DNA of 21,766 bases. Source: Chara braunii (lineage: Eukaryota > Streptophyta > Charophyceae > Charales > Characeae). Location: positions 475,384 through 497,149 of the forward strand of contig BFEA01000414.1 of the NCBI GenBank assembly GCA_003427395.1. The letters are read 5' to 3'. The translations under genes were made by a program, and so were the position numbers. The notes beneath the pieces are model-generated. The model ran no database searches and was not told where the DNA came from. It saw nothing but the letters and a program-made list of their open reading frames with translations. Positions 8,481-16,441 of the stretch are shown piece after piece; within the stretch, counting starts at the first letter, position 1, and the number at the start of each line of letters is the position of its first letter.

Positions 8481-8830
8481 ATCATAATTTCTCTTAGTGA
8501 TAACAATAATACTGCTTATATCATTTGATGTGCCACAACCATGAGCTTCTCAGACCTTGACACCGTATCAATGCTCTCAGAACTGTACTCACAGTTACTC
8601 CCCACTCTCAGGACTTAACACGCATGGAACAACTGCAGCGCTGTATCAAAGATATGGTCTCATTAACTTAGTTGTTTGCTGAAATAAATAATGAAATGAC
8701 TTGCTGAAAAACAAGAATATTGAAACTGAGACGCTGAAACTGAAGTACTGAAACTGAAATACTGAAACTGAAATGCTGAACTGACTATGCAAGAATGATC
8801 ATTGTCAGCTGATGACTGAGCCTCACTGTC
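8481..8830. repeat. Short ACTGAAACTGAAAT tandem in non-coding tail
   Basis: At about 8715-8780 a 14-15-bp motif (ACTGAAACTGAAAT and variants) is repeated four times. The rest of this stretch between the repeats and the pol stop has no feature I can support. Confidence 0.55.
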
Positions 8831-9972
8831 TCAGTGTCTTACTGTACTCTTCCTCAGTCCTCTATGACTGTTCTCTAACTTGGGTAACTGACTCCTCTTT
8901 CCTCTCTTTGGAGTCACTGTAGGGATCAAGTCAGGATCTCTGAAGATAAACTTACGAAGTCTTGACCCTGACACCATGTCGTGAACTCTGGATCTGTCCA
9001 TTTCTGAGATCTCATAAACCTTGCCTTCTACCTCTCCTGTGATTCTATAAGAACCAAGTCATCCAGACTCCAATCTTTTAGTCCATTATGTCTCAAGAGA
9101 ACTGTCAAACAGAAGAACAACATCTTCAATCTTCAATTTCTCTTTTCTTATATACCTTTTCTTGTTCCATCTTTCTTGATCTGATAGTCTGTTGGATGTC
9201 ATTCTCTCTGCTGCATCCATCACTGCCTGATCAATTTCAGATATCTGCCTCATTCTGATCTGAAGGAGTTCTGAAATAGAATAATCCCTGTCACTTTCCT
9301 GACTTAACCATGTCTTGACAATACTCTCAATAGGCAATGTAGCATATCGGTCGTACCACAGAGTAAAAGGTGCATAACTAGTGGTTCTCTTGACTGTGAT
9401 ATTATCAGCATATACAGCAGCTCTTAACACCTTTAGCCAGTTACTGAGTTTCCCTTCACACCACTTGGCCAATGAATCTTCAGAGTTTTGTGGCCTCTTT
9501 CAACAGGTGCATTCGCTTGAGGATGGTAAGTAGTCACATACCGAATTCTGACACCCAATCTGAGGGTAATTCTTCTGACCACCTCATTTCTGAATTCTGA
9601 TCCTCTGTCTGAGACGAATTCTCTGATAAAAGGATACCTGAGATAGACTTCCTCTATCCAATCAGCCACTTGTTCGGCTGTCTTCCTTTTCAGAGTTTTT
9701 GCCTCAACGTATCCAGAAAAATTCTCTCTCATGTTTAGTATGTATCTCATCCCACCCTTGCCTGGAGGTATAGTGATGAGATCCAGATGAACTTTACTAC
9801 CTGGCTCTACCAGGATTGTAGGGAATAGCGGCTCAATCATCCTTGTGGTAAACCTCTTCTGACATAAGACACATAATTTACAGTATTTGAAAATCATGTC
9901 TCTCATGCCAGGCCAGAAGTAGAGGTTGACAGTCTTGGATTAGGTAGCCTCAGCAGTCATGTGGCCACCGGC
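8831..9972 (-). pseudogene. Ty3-type integrase with C-terminal domain (broken)
   Basis: Integrase inserts the retrotransposon DNA copy into the genome. The zinc-binding HHCC domain spans about 10010-9850: LHEGVAGGH, then LYFWPGMRDM and CKLCVLC. A TAA at about 9945 interrupts it between EAT and SKTVNLYFW. The DDE core follows: VHLDL (first Asp), FVSDRGSEF (second Asp), TYHPQANAPVERGH (Glu). All three catalytic residues are present. A frameshift near 9475 separates VERGHKTL from LAKWCEGK. The C-terminal domain continues past a TAA (9086-9088, where related proteins have Gln) and a TGA (where LGSY is normally preceded by Trp) to VHDMVSGSRLRKFIFRDP and a stop at 8831-8833. No chromodomain is obvious. 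Nonfunctional as it stands. Confidence 0.88.
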
Positions 9973-10720
9973 AACCCCCTCATGTAGAGCAGCGATTATC
10001 TCTAACTGCCTCTCTTTACCAAAGACCACTCTTAGTGGAGGCAGGCCTCCCTTACCATCCACAAAGAGATGTCTTCTTTTTAATCTGAATTTCTTCCTTG
10101 AATCTTTACAGTAATATTCTTTTAGTTGCTCCTTTTCCATCTTTCTGTCAATCTCTTGATAGTTCTCATCATATTCTTCTAAAAAGAAAAATATCTCTTC
10201 TTCCTTCTTTTCACTCTCCTCTTCTTCCTTTGAACCTGAACTTTCCCCAATCTCATGAGCAGCCACTGCCGCTGCATTAACTCTTGCATACCAATCGTTT
10301 GGTTCATCATCTTCTTCTTTCCCTAGAATCAACTCATAGACGTATGCACTTGGAATTTCTCCCTAACTGTCTCTCTCTTCGGGCCACATGCTCCACTTGT
10401 AGGAGCATGGTGCCTCATAATCCTCATCATCTCTTTCATTAAGGAAATTATCAACATAGGCAAATTCTTCAATTGTTCCATTCACATCTTCTTCTTCTTC
10501 TCGCTACTCAATCCGACTTAAGCCATCCGCTCTGTTTTTCTCAGTGGAAATCTTTTCCAGCTTAAAATCATATGTCCAGATGAAGGCAAACCACCTGCTG
10601 ACTGTTGGATTCACCTGTTGGTGCTTTTTAATGGCACCTATCACAGCAGGTGCATCAGTCCTCAGGATGAATCTCCTTCCCAAAACGTAGTGCCGGAAGC
10701 CCTGAGGCTATGGATGATTG
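9940..10720 (-). pseudogene. RNase H and linker to integrase (broken)
   Basis: This continues reverse transcriptase after a frameshift near 10708. HYVLGRRFILRTDAPAV, WFAFIWTYDFKLEKIS and NRADGLSRIE are the end of the Ty3-type RNase H domain, which degrades the RNA strand of the hybrid. A TAG follows directly. The same frame then runs through an acidic, Glu-rich linker, another TAG near 10365, and ORF 9940-10332 with its poly-Glu tract, to reach the start of the integrase zinc domain (GVAGGHM). The acidic linker is unusually long, about 100 residues or more, with EEEESEKKEEEIFFFLEEY as its most striking part. Confidence 0.8.
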
Positions 10721-11820
10721 ACAGTAGCTCTTTCCTGAATTGGGTGTAGCCTCTTTCAGTAGAATTGAGGGTTCTGCTTTCAAATCTTAGAGGTCTCTCT
10801 CTCTCATTTTCATCTTTCTGAATAAGCACTCCACCCAGCGCCACTGGTCCTCCATCAGCCTCAATGATGAAAGGTCTTGTCTCCTCATCATCATAATAAG
10901 GTACTCCCAGCACTACTCCACCATCTCTTAGTTTTTCTTGCAATGTTTCTGCTGCAACTTGTCTTTTATCATTCCATGCTAAGTTAGCCCATTGTCTTAC
11001 AAGTTCTCTCAGAGGCTCTGCAAGGGCAACAAAATGAAGAATAAAAATCCTCCAGAATCCACAGACTCCCAAGAAGCTCCTGACATCTGTCACTATTTTA
11101 AGAGGCAGAGGCCAGTTCAAGATCTTATCAATCTTCTTGGGATTTGGGCTCCTACCCTCGGAGAAGCATCTGAAGCCCAAGATTATCACTTCTGGCTGGA
11201 AGAGAAGGGACTTTGGACCGCTGGCAGTCAAATTATACTTCCGAAGCCTTTCTATGACCATCTTTACTCCTTCAGCATATTCCCAGACAAACTTTCTGAC
11301 TCCCCCTGCGACCAAAGTCTCATCTCTTACCGAGGGTCCTTTTACAGGATTATCATCAATGTAGGGACTGGTTATTTCAGGAGAGATGTTCTGCATGACC
11401 TTGATCATATCCCTTTGAACCACCGCCACTCCGTTAGTCCAACCCTGAGGTACCACACACATCTGAACAAGCCCCCTTGGCGTGTGCATGACAGTCATCG
11501 GTCGGCTAGTGGGATCAATAGGGAACTGATCATAGCCAGAATACAGGTCAACGAGGGAATAAATACATCGACCAACAAAGGATTCAGCGAGGAGATCAGC
11601 ATTAGGANGATCAATAGGGAACTGATCATAGCCAGAATACAGGTCAACGAGGGAATAAATACATCGACCAACAAAGGATTCAGCGAGGAGATCAGCATTA
11701 GGAAGACTACCTGCATCACGTACCGTCACAGAATTGAGCTTCTGAAGATTCTGTATCCATCTTAGTCCGCCCCCATGATTTTCGTTGTCATCATCATCGT
11801 CGCCATCTTCCCCACTTTCA
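10662..11820 (-). pseudogene. Ty3-type reverse transcriptase (N-terminally deleted)
   Basis: Reverse transcriptase copies element RNA into DNA. Visible blocks: LRWIQNLQKLNSVTVRDAG (frame open upstream of 11729), DLYSGYDQFPID, VVPQGWTNG, the catalytic YIDD in SPYIDDNPVKGP, LLFQPEVIILGF, NPKKIDKILNWPLP, VRSFLGVCGFWRIF, then the RNase H start PFIIEADGGPVALGGVLIQKDE. The YIDD is intact. A 95-bp in-frame duplication flanks an N at 11608. Upstream of LRWIQ only an acidic Asp/Lys/Glu stretch separates it from gag, so protease and the first part of RT are missing. A frameshift near 10708 ends this frame. The YIDDNPVKGP-like signature and GWTNG are typical of a Ty3 lineage I associate with fungi and streptophyte algae. 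Confidence 0.9.
11513..11703. repeat. 95-bp exact direct duplication around an N
   Basis: Bases 11513-11607 are repeated exactly at 11609-11703 with a single N (11608) between. The offset of 96 keeps the RT frame. Exact identity next to an N suggests an assembly gap-fill artefact, not a real tandem duplication. Confidence 0.9.
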
Positions 11821-11838
11821 GCCTTTTTCTTTCCCCTG

Positions 11839-12409
11839 TCATTTCTTGTGAGAGGCAGTAGGTAAAGTTCTTATGATTGCAACCATTTCATCCCATCTGA
11901 GAGGATAGTGCTGAGCTTGATTAAGAACTGCTTGCCTTTCAGTGTCAGTAAAATTTGTCAAAAATATATGGTATCTTTGAGTTTCATCCAAATATGAAAT
12001 TCTTCTTGCTGTTTGGATGAAGGTGTGAAGAAAAACATTGAAAGTGTCATATTTAGCTCTTCTGATGTTAAGTAAATCCTTAGTTGTGGTTGGAACTGAA
12101 TCTTTCTCAAATTCCTTTTTCAGTCTCTCTTTGACTTCCTCCCAAGTAGTAGCACCTTCCATTAGTTCCTGAACTGTCAGTCTTGAATCAGTGTCACAAT
12201 AAGATAGAAGGTACTTAAGCCGTTGCTTATCTGTCCAGCCATAACTGAGTCCAAATAATTCATACTCGTCCAAGAACTCATTAACCTGAGGTCCTCTGAA
12301 GCAGGGAATTCTCTCATCTGGCCTTTTTGCTCTTGCAATATCTGACCCCCCTTTTATAGTATCAACTCTCTGACCAGTTCCCGTAAAACCCCAACCAAGA
12401 CCTCTTCAT
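11839..12409 (-). CDS. Gag capsid-like protein
   Basis: Gag forms the particle that packages element RNA. The frame is open from about 12409; ERIPCFRGPQVNEFLDEYEL is the usual N-terminal Ty3 Gag block, followed by FGLSYGWTDKQRLKYLLSYC, ATTWEEVKERLKKEF, YDTFNVFLHTFIQTARRIS and LRWDEMVAIIRTLP, ending at a TGA at 11839. No CCHC zinc knuckle is seen. No ATG lies in this frame upstream of the conserved block. The frame overlaps the end of the preceding alpha ORF by about 48 nt in the +1 position, so expression might need frameshifting or reinitiation from that ORF, or the start may be lost by mutation. Gag ends about 20 nt before the acidic leader of the RT frame; protease is missing. Confidence 0.75.
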
Positions 12410-12775
12410 TGGTCCCTGCAGATGTACTTGGTCTTGCTCGGCCTGCCATTTTCCCACGTATTCCTTTCTCTTTCTGTCACTCTTGTCCTCTTTCTTTTCT
12501 GTCCTCCAATCTCTCACTCTTCTCGCAAGAGATACAGACTCGTTCCTCTCTTCTCTTGTCTGCTCTACCCCCTGAGAGTTCTGTACATATAGGGTATAAG
12601 CAATAATTGATTGAGTAGTGATCAAGGACAGTGCAATCCTTCTCAGCCTTCCAATGTAATCTTCAATCAATTTTTTCTCATCATCCCTACTCAGTCTTCT
12701 GTCATACCCCTTTATAGTACCCCGGATCATAAAATATCGAGTCAGGTCTATAATCTCATAATCAAATTGCATCAT
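12362..12775 (-). CDS. Alpha-family accessory protein A
   Basis: A 137-codon ORF from tandem ATGs at 12775, directly after the TAA of the previous alpha ORF (TAAATG, same frame). The family layout is visible: strand YFMIRGTIKGYDR (residues about 14-26), a charged helix (LSRDDEKKLIEDYIGRLRR), strand SIIAYTLYVQN (about 57-67), and helix NESVSLARRVRDW. The C-terminal 45 residues are Lys/Glu/Arg-rich and hydrophilic. The core resembles alpha B (IGRLRR...TTQSIIAYTLYV against LDRMR...TTDQTEISY; SLARRV against SLxRRI). The end overlaps the gag frame. Function unknown. The ORF is intact, but its neighbours are damaged. Confidence 0.65.
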   Translation of the reverse strand: MMQFDYEIIDLTRYFMIRGTIKGYDRRLSRDDEKKLIEDYIGRLRRIALSLITTQSIIAYTLYVQNSQGVEQTREERNESVSLARRVRDWRTEKKEDKSDRKRKEYVGKWQAEQDQVHLQGPMKRSWLGFYGNWSES

Positions 12776-13066
12776 TTATAGCCCGCTGTTGATCCTTCTN
12801 GCAAGAGAGACCCGTTNCTGAAAAGTGTGGTATGATACTNTCTNAGTAGTTCCCACTTTCACCACCTTTANCANATAGCTTATCTCAGTCTGGTCAGTGG
12901 TAATTCTNAAGGCAGANTCTCTCATGCGATCCAAGAAAGGCTGCAAAAACTCAAGTTCATCCAGGGNAGAAANATTTNTATCAGAGATCCGAAGAGTCCC
13001 TTCTATCTTGACTACNCTACCTTCNAACACAACTNNTAGTGTCAGNTGTTCANTNAAACTGGGCAT
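12776..13066 (-). CDS. Alpha-family accessory protein B (N-rich sequence)
   Basis: A 96-codon ORF from ATG 13066, two bases after the TAG of the beta 3 frame, to TAA 12776-12778, which abuts the next ATG. More than a dozen N bases hide residues, so frame integrity is not certain. Visible core: VVKIEGTLRIS (strand), LDELEFLQPFLDRMR (helix), RITTDQTEISY (strand), VSYHTF, then SLxRRINSG. It aligns clearly with alpha A and more loosely with the alpha proteins of the right LTR. Function unknown. Confidence 0.6.
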   Translation of the reverse strand: MPSXXEXLTLXVVXEGXVVKIEGTLRISDXNXSXLDELEFLQPFLDRMRXSAXRITTDQTEISYXXKVVKVGTTXXVSYHTFQXRVSLXRRINSGL

Positions 13067-13068
13067 TG

Positions 13069-13617
13069 CTAATCATCATAAGCAACATNTNAAAGNTAGA
13101 NCTCAGGTTGNACATAATCAGGGATCTCGAATCTGTGTTCAAAGGTACTCAGGAGTAGGGATTTTATCATCACAGTGGAGTCTTTTTCTCTTGCTCTACC
13201 AATCTCAGCGATGACTTCCAACAGAGGCATCCAATCTCTTCTGCCTTCAAATCCCTTAGCAATTGAGAACTCAGGAAACCTCTCAAATTGTCTTGCTTTT
13301 TTTCCCCAGGTTACCTTTCTCTTTAACTTTTCAAGTTACTCTTTGGTTCTTATGAAACTAATATAAGCACCTGTCTGACACTTCAAGTAGTCATCTTCCT
13401 TTTCCAAACCTGCTAGTACATAGATCCGTACGTCCAGGCTGCCAGTACTCAGGAATTTGACCACTGGAATGTGAAATATTATGGGTCCTCTCTCACAAGT
13501 CTCATACCTCAGGATCACAAAAGGACTATCACATCCTATCACCTCATAGAGTCTACCTCTCACAGTAGTTATCCCGGCTACTGAGAGTATTCTTCTTGGC
13601 CTCTCTTCACTTTCCAT
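13069..13617 (-). pseudogene. Beta-family accessory protein 3
   Basis: ATG at 13617 lies 40 nt inside the end of beta 2. The N-terminal part shows RRILSVAG, RLYEVIGCDSPFVILRYET and SLDVRIYVLAGLEKEDDY, matching the beta pattern (strand, then xDxRxYV). A TAA at about 13336 (TKE-stop-LEK) falls where the full-length beta protein has Tyr in VTEYLEQ. The same frame continues to TAG 13069-13071: ARQFERFPEF, RRDWMPLLEVIAEIGR and FEHRFEIPDY, which follow the second half of the family (WLDVIGLAKRY region). One nonsense change in an otherwise readable frame. Confidence 0.65.
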
Positions 13618-14072
13618 GCAAACTTTATCATGGCATACCAATTGTTTTTAGATAGACTGATATCAGGTAAGGGAGGGACTGGGAATCCATCAAAGACAGT
13701 AAATCGAGTCGATCCAGTGAAGCATTTGTTCTCTCTCTCAAGTCTCTCTTTCTCTCTTAGTACTACCTCTTTAGCAAATCCCCAGCATCTCTCATACACT
13801 GCATCAGTGCTTCATTCTTTTGGGACATAGATTCTCACATCATACACATCCAGATCTGTGAAATAGAATGTTAGTACATATAATCGTTTCTGCTCCCATC
13901 CGCTCTCGACCATCTCATACCTGACAACTTCGTATGAAAATGTCACTCTCTTGCTTAGAGTATTCAGTGACCTTAGGAGACCTTCAATCTTCTCTTGACT
14001 TGGACCCGAACCTCTGCCGACATTTGACCTTCTTTGTCTAATTACTTCTGCTGAAACCTCTTCAGCTCTCAT
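13578..14072 (-). pseudogene. Beta-family accessory protein 2
   Basis: ATG at 14072. The first half contains GPSQEKIEGLLRSLNTLSKR, FSYEVVRYEMV and LYVLTFYFTDLDVYDVRIYV. A TGA at 13812-13814 follows PKE, and the same frame continues with AVYERCWGFAKEVVLREKER, FPVPPLPDISLSKNNWYAM and IKFAWKVKRG to a TAG at 13578. It aligns residue for residue with the beta protein at 15342 (FADDTIHDLRPYLKK; ELFDLVWIPVTEYLEQRERK; PPVPSLLTDG; WLDVIGLAK), with the TGA opposite Lys. The C-terminal third of the family (GVFSLDGLP onward) is absent, so the gene is shorter than the LTR copy. Confidence 0.7.
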
Positions 14073-14560
14073 GACCACTGTTTCTTTTCTCTATTGTCAA
14101 TACTATGTTGATTATCGGCAGCTAGTTAGTCCCATCACAATAGCTGTCAGGTATAGGAGGGATTGAAACAGTCTTGTATGTTACGGGCATTATATCTCAT
14201 TCCACTTTCCTCTTTTGCTTGATCAAATCTGTCTTTTCATCATAAATAAATTGGATCACGATCTCTCATAACCAATTAAAATTCTCACCATCACTGTTGC
14301 CTCCTTCCTTGACATATGGGCGAATATCGTAGATATCTCCCTCCAAGAAATGAGTCAGCACTACGCAGATGGTTGAGCCACAAGAATGATAGCCCCAACA
14401 AGCCTCATACGTGTAAAGAAATATCCCTCTTGTAGTAAATTTAGACAATTCTTTCAGAACACCGTCGACCAACATCTGTCCCGATCCGTTTCACTCTCTT
14501 GTTTTCAATTTTCTTTCAGTGTGTTGGGTGATAATTGGGCATATCTGGTATCAAGCTCGA
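14062..14560 (-). pseudogene. Beta-family accessory protein 1 (multiple nonsense)
   Basis: The first accessory frame after the primer site. Homology begins around NGSGQ, just after an in-frame TGA; ATG at 14475 starts MLVDGVLKELSKF. It continues LYTYEACWGY and VVLTHFLEGDIYDIRPYVKE. In the same frame the conserved Trp of FDLVW is TGA (14266-14268), another TGA follows KRKVE, then VSIPPIPD matches PPVPSLL, and the Trp of DGTSWLDVIG is TAG. It fades out at a TGA (14062-14064) overlapping the beta 2 ATG. At least three stops in a readable frame make it a clear pseudogene. Confidence 0.65.
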
Positions 14561-14575
14561 TTCTCTCCAGTCAAT

Positions 14576-14795
14576 AATGTCAATCTCCTTTTCCCGATCC
14601 AGTGTGGTACCTCACACAAGGAAGAAATAAATCACGGTTAGCAGTCGTGATTCTCAAGAAAATCGAGACTTAAATGAGAATAATAAAGTTAACATGAAGC
14701 TCACAAAAAAATATCAACAGTTCTCAAGTCCTAATCAAAGCTCAAAAATGATGATGATGACCCAGGTTCGTTCCGGACACGAAAACATTTTCATG
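14576..14795 (-). other. Leader between primer site and first accessory ORF
   Basis: About 220 bp, AT-rich, with a short (ATG/TGA)n run near 14746-14762. No gene is visible. It is the expected place for dimerisation and packaging signals of the element RNA, but no motif identifies them. Confidence 0.4.
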
Positions 14796-14813
14796 TCCCC
14801 GGCAACGACGCCA
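14796..14813 (-). promoter_or_regulatory. tRNA-Asp primer binding site
   Basis: The plus strand reads TCCCCGGCAACGACGCCA, which has the form of a tRNA 3' end including CCA. From memory it is one base different from the plant tRNA-Asp 3' end (TCCCCGGCAACGGCGCCA). It sits four bases (TTTT) from the right LTR start at 14818, the correct place and orientation for priming first-strand synthesis of a minus-strand element. Confidence 0.85.
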
Positions 14814-15341
14814 TTTTTGTCGCACTTTTTCCAGTTGGGCCTCTTCGGGCGACCGGAAAACCAACAGGCTTTCACGCAGGATTTTGTATGTGATTGCAAT
14901 AAATAAAATAAATTAAATAATGCAAATTCCTTCCTGTTGTGTGCGTCCGGCTTCGAGCGAGACCCTTCAATTGCGGTCTTCGCCGGTCCCCGGTCTTAGG
15001 AATCTTTTATTTTGATTCGGAACCGCAGAACTATGCAAATAATAATCATAAAATTATGGGGTGCTATGCATACATCAATTATGTCAATCTGATTTTGAGA
15101 ACTGTGACAAAAGATCCGCGAAGGCAATCATCGAGCAAGAATAATGCAGAAAATAAGACTGACTGACTCGAACAAAGACAGGGGCAATTGAATGAGGGAT
15201 GAATGAGAACTGATAATAATCTCAGAAAGTACATGTAGGTCAGCACCTCTAAAGAGTCCTCACTCATCCCTCTGGTCAGTCTCTCTCAATCTCTCTTTTC
15301 ACTGATATTTTCTGGTGCCGAGATCCACGCCCTCGTACAAT

Positions 15342-16084
15342 CTAAGGTTGAGGCTTCGTGACGAAATGCCACCTGTAGCCGGCTAGCTCTGAGCATGACC
15401 ATCCGAGGCACATGACACGATAGTTAACCATGGAGCAAAACTCCTCCCAGAAAGTAGGCAGTCCGTCCAGTGAAAAGACTCCGCGTCCGAGGTAGGGATA
15501 CTCGGTAGGCTCAGTTAATGCCTCAATGTCGATCACCGCCGGAGAGATGTACCTCTTTGCCAATCCAATCACATCCAGCCAACTCGTGCCATCAGTGAGA
15601 AGTGAAGGGACAGGAGGCCTAGGGTAATCAGTATAAAGCATCGACCCAAAATTACGAATCAACGTTGTGTCACTCTCATCGAGCTTCCTCTCTCTCTGCT
15701 CAAGGTATTCAGTGACTGGGATCCAGACTAGATCAAAAAGCTCATGAGTCTCCTTGCCCTTCTTCAGGTAAGGCCTAAGATCGTGGATAGTGTCATCAGC
15801 AAAGATGGTCTGGACAATGAAGATTGACAGATCTTCCTGCCTGAAACCAATGGCACTAACATACCGATAATGGAATGCCTCTTTGCATGAAATCCTGTTG
15901 AGGCTGGCCAACACTGACTCACTGACCGGAGTAGATTGAACTGTGCTCATGAGTACTCTTGCCAGTACAAACTGACCAAATGGTCCCGGAGAATTGGCTA
16001 TCAAACTGACCACAGGGAAACTGATTGTTGGAGACTGATTGCCAATAACTAATTGCTGATAATAGAGTGCTGATTAAATGATCT
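15342..16084 (-). CDS. Beta-family protein, full-length LTR copy
   Basis: The best-preserved beta member: 223 codons are open from 16013, and the frame is open back to a TAA near 16084. No ATG is seen before residue 22 of the shorter version (VLMSTV), so the start is uncertain. In order: a strand-like start (TISFPVVSL), VSESVLASLNRIS, AFHYRYVSAIGF, IFIVQTIFADDTIHDLRPYL, ELFDLVWIPVTEYLEQRERK, YTDYPRPPVPSLLTDG, SWLDVIGLAKRY, PYLGRGVFSLDGLP, NYRVMCLGWSCSELAGYRW, ending at a TAG at 15342. No signal peptide, membrane segment or catalytic motif is evident. It resembles an all-beta or mixed fold with many aromatic residues. I recognise no known family. Downstream of the alpha gene at 16145 on the same strand and before the primer site. 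Confidence 0.6.
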
Positions 16085-16144
16085 CCGATGACTGGTCGCT
16101 GAACGTCCAGGTGGGTGAGTTGTCCTCGTTCAGCGACAGAACAC

Positions 16145-16399
16145 TCACTGGTAGCAGCTAACAACCCTCCTTGCTTCCTTGATAGTGCATACTGAAGTTA
16201 TGGTGGCACATAGCCTGCCGTTCTTATCATGCAGGTAGTATGTGTATTCGATTCTCGTATGATCCCCAACGAGAGTCAGCGCGTGTTCCATCATCACAAC
16301 AGTCTGCTGATTGTATTCCTCAACAGCGCTCTCCCTCCAAGTCTCCGCAGTACTCTGATGCAACGAGCAAGAGACCCTAACCGTGTCACTGTTCCCCAT
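16145..16399 (-). CDS. Alpha-family small protein C (right LTR)
   Basis: An intact 84-codon ORF from ATG 16399. Layout: strand DTVRVSCSLHQ (residues 4-14), helix ETWRESAVEEYNQQ, strand TRIEYTYYLHD, turn KNGR, strand LCATITSV, helix TIKEARRVV, end. It aligns with alpha D (WEERVYQDM; YIEYVIYFYGGNDR; TVEQARARLV), so the family is real beyond chance resemblance. It lies just upstream of the beta gene on the same strand. Function unknown; size and charge pattern would suit a small structural or nucleic-acid-associated protein, but nothing proves it. Confidence 0.6.
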   Translation of the reverse strand: MGNSDTVRVSCSLHQSTAETWRESAVEEYNQQTVVMMEHALTLVGDHTRIEYTYYLHDKNGRLCATITSVCTIKEARRVVSCYQ

Positions 16400-16441
16400 T
16401 ATCTTCGCCAAATCCTCGCTACATCAGCTCACCCGACCTGA

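Noticed and set aside
10992-11765. 257-codon plus-strand ORF
   Set aside because: Shadow of the reverse transcriptase on the minus strand, which has all the RT motifs.
12776-14560. TGA as a sense codon for tryptophan (variant nuclear code)
   Set aside because: TGA stands at conserved Trp positions twice, but TAA and TAG interrupt the same genes at conserved Tyr, Gln and Trp positions, frameshifts are common, and Trp is otherwise encoded by TGG. Decay explains all of it.
14765-14813. A tRNA-Asp gene
   Set aside because: Only the 3' 18 bases match; no anticodon arm, D arm or A box lies upstream, and the position next to the LTR fits a primer binding site.
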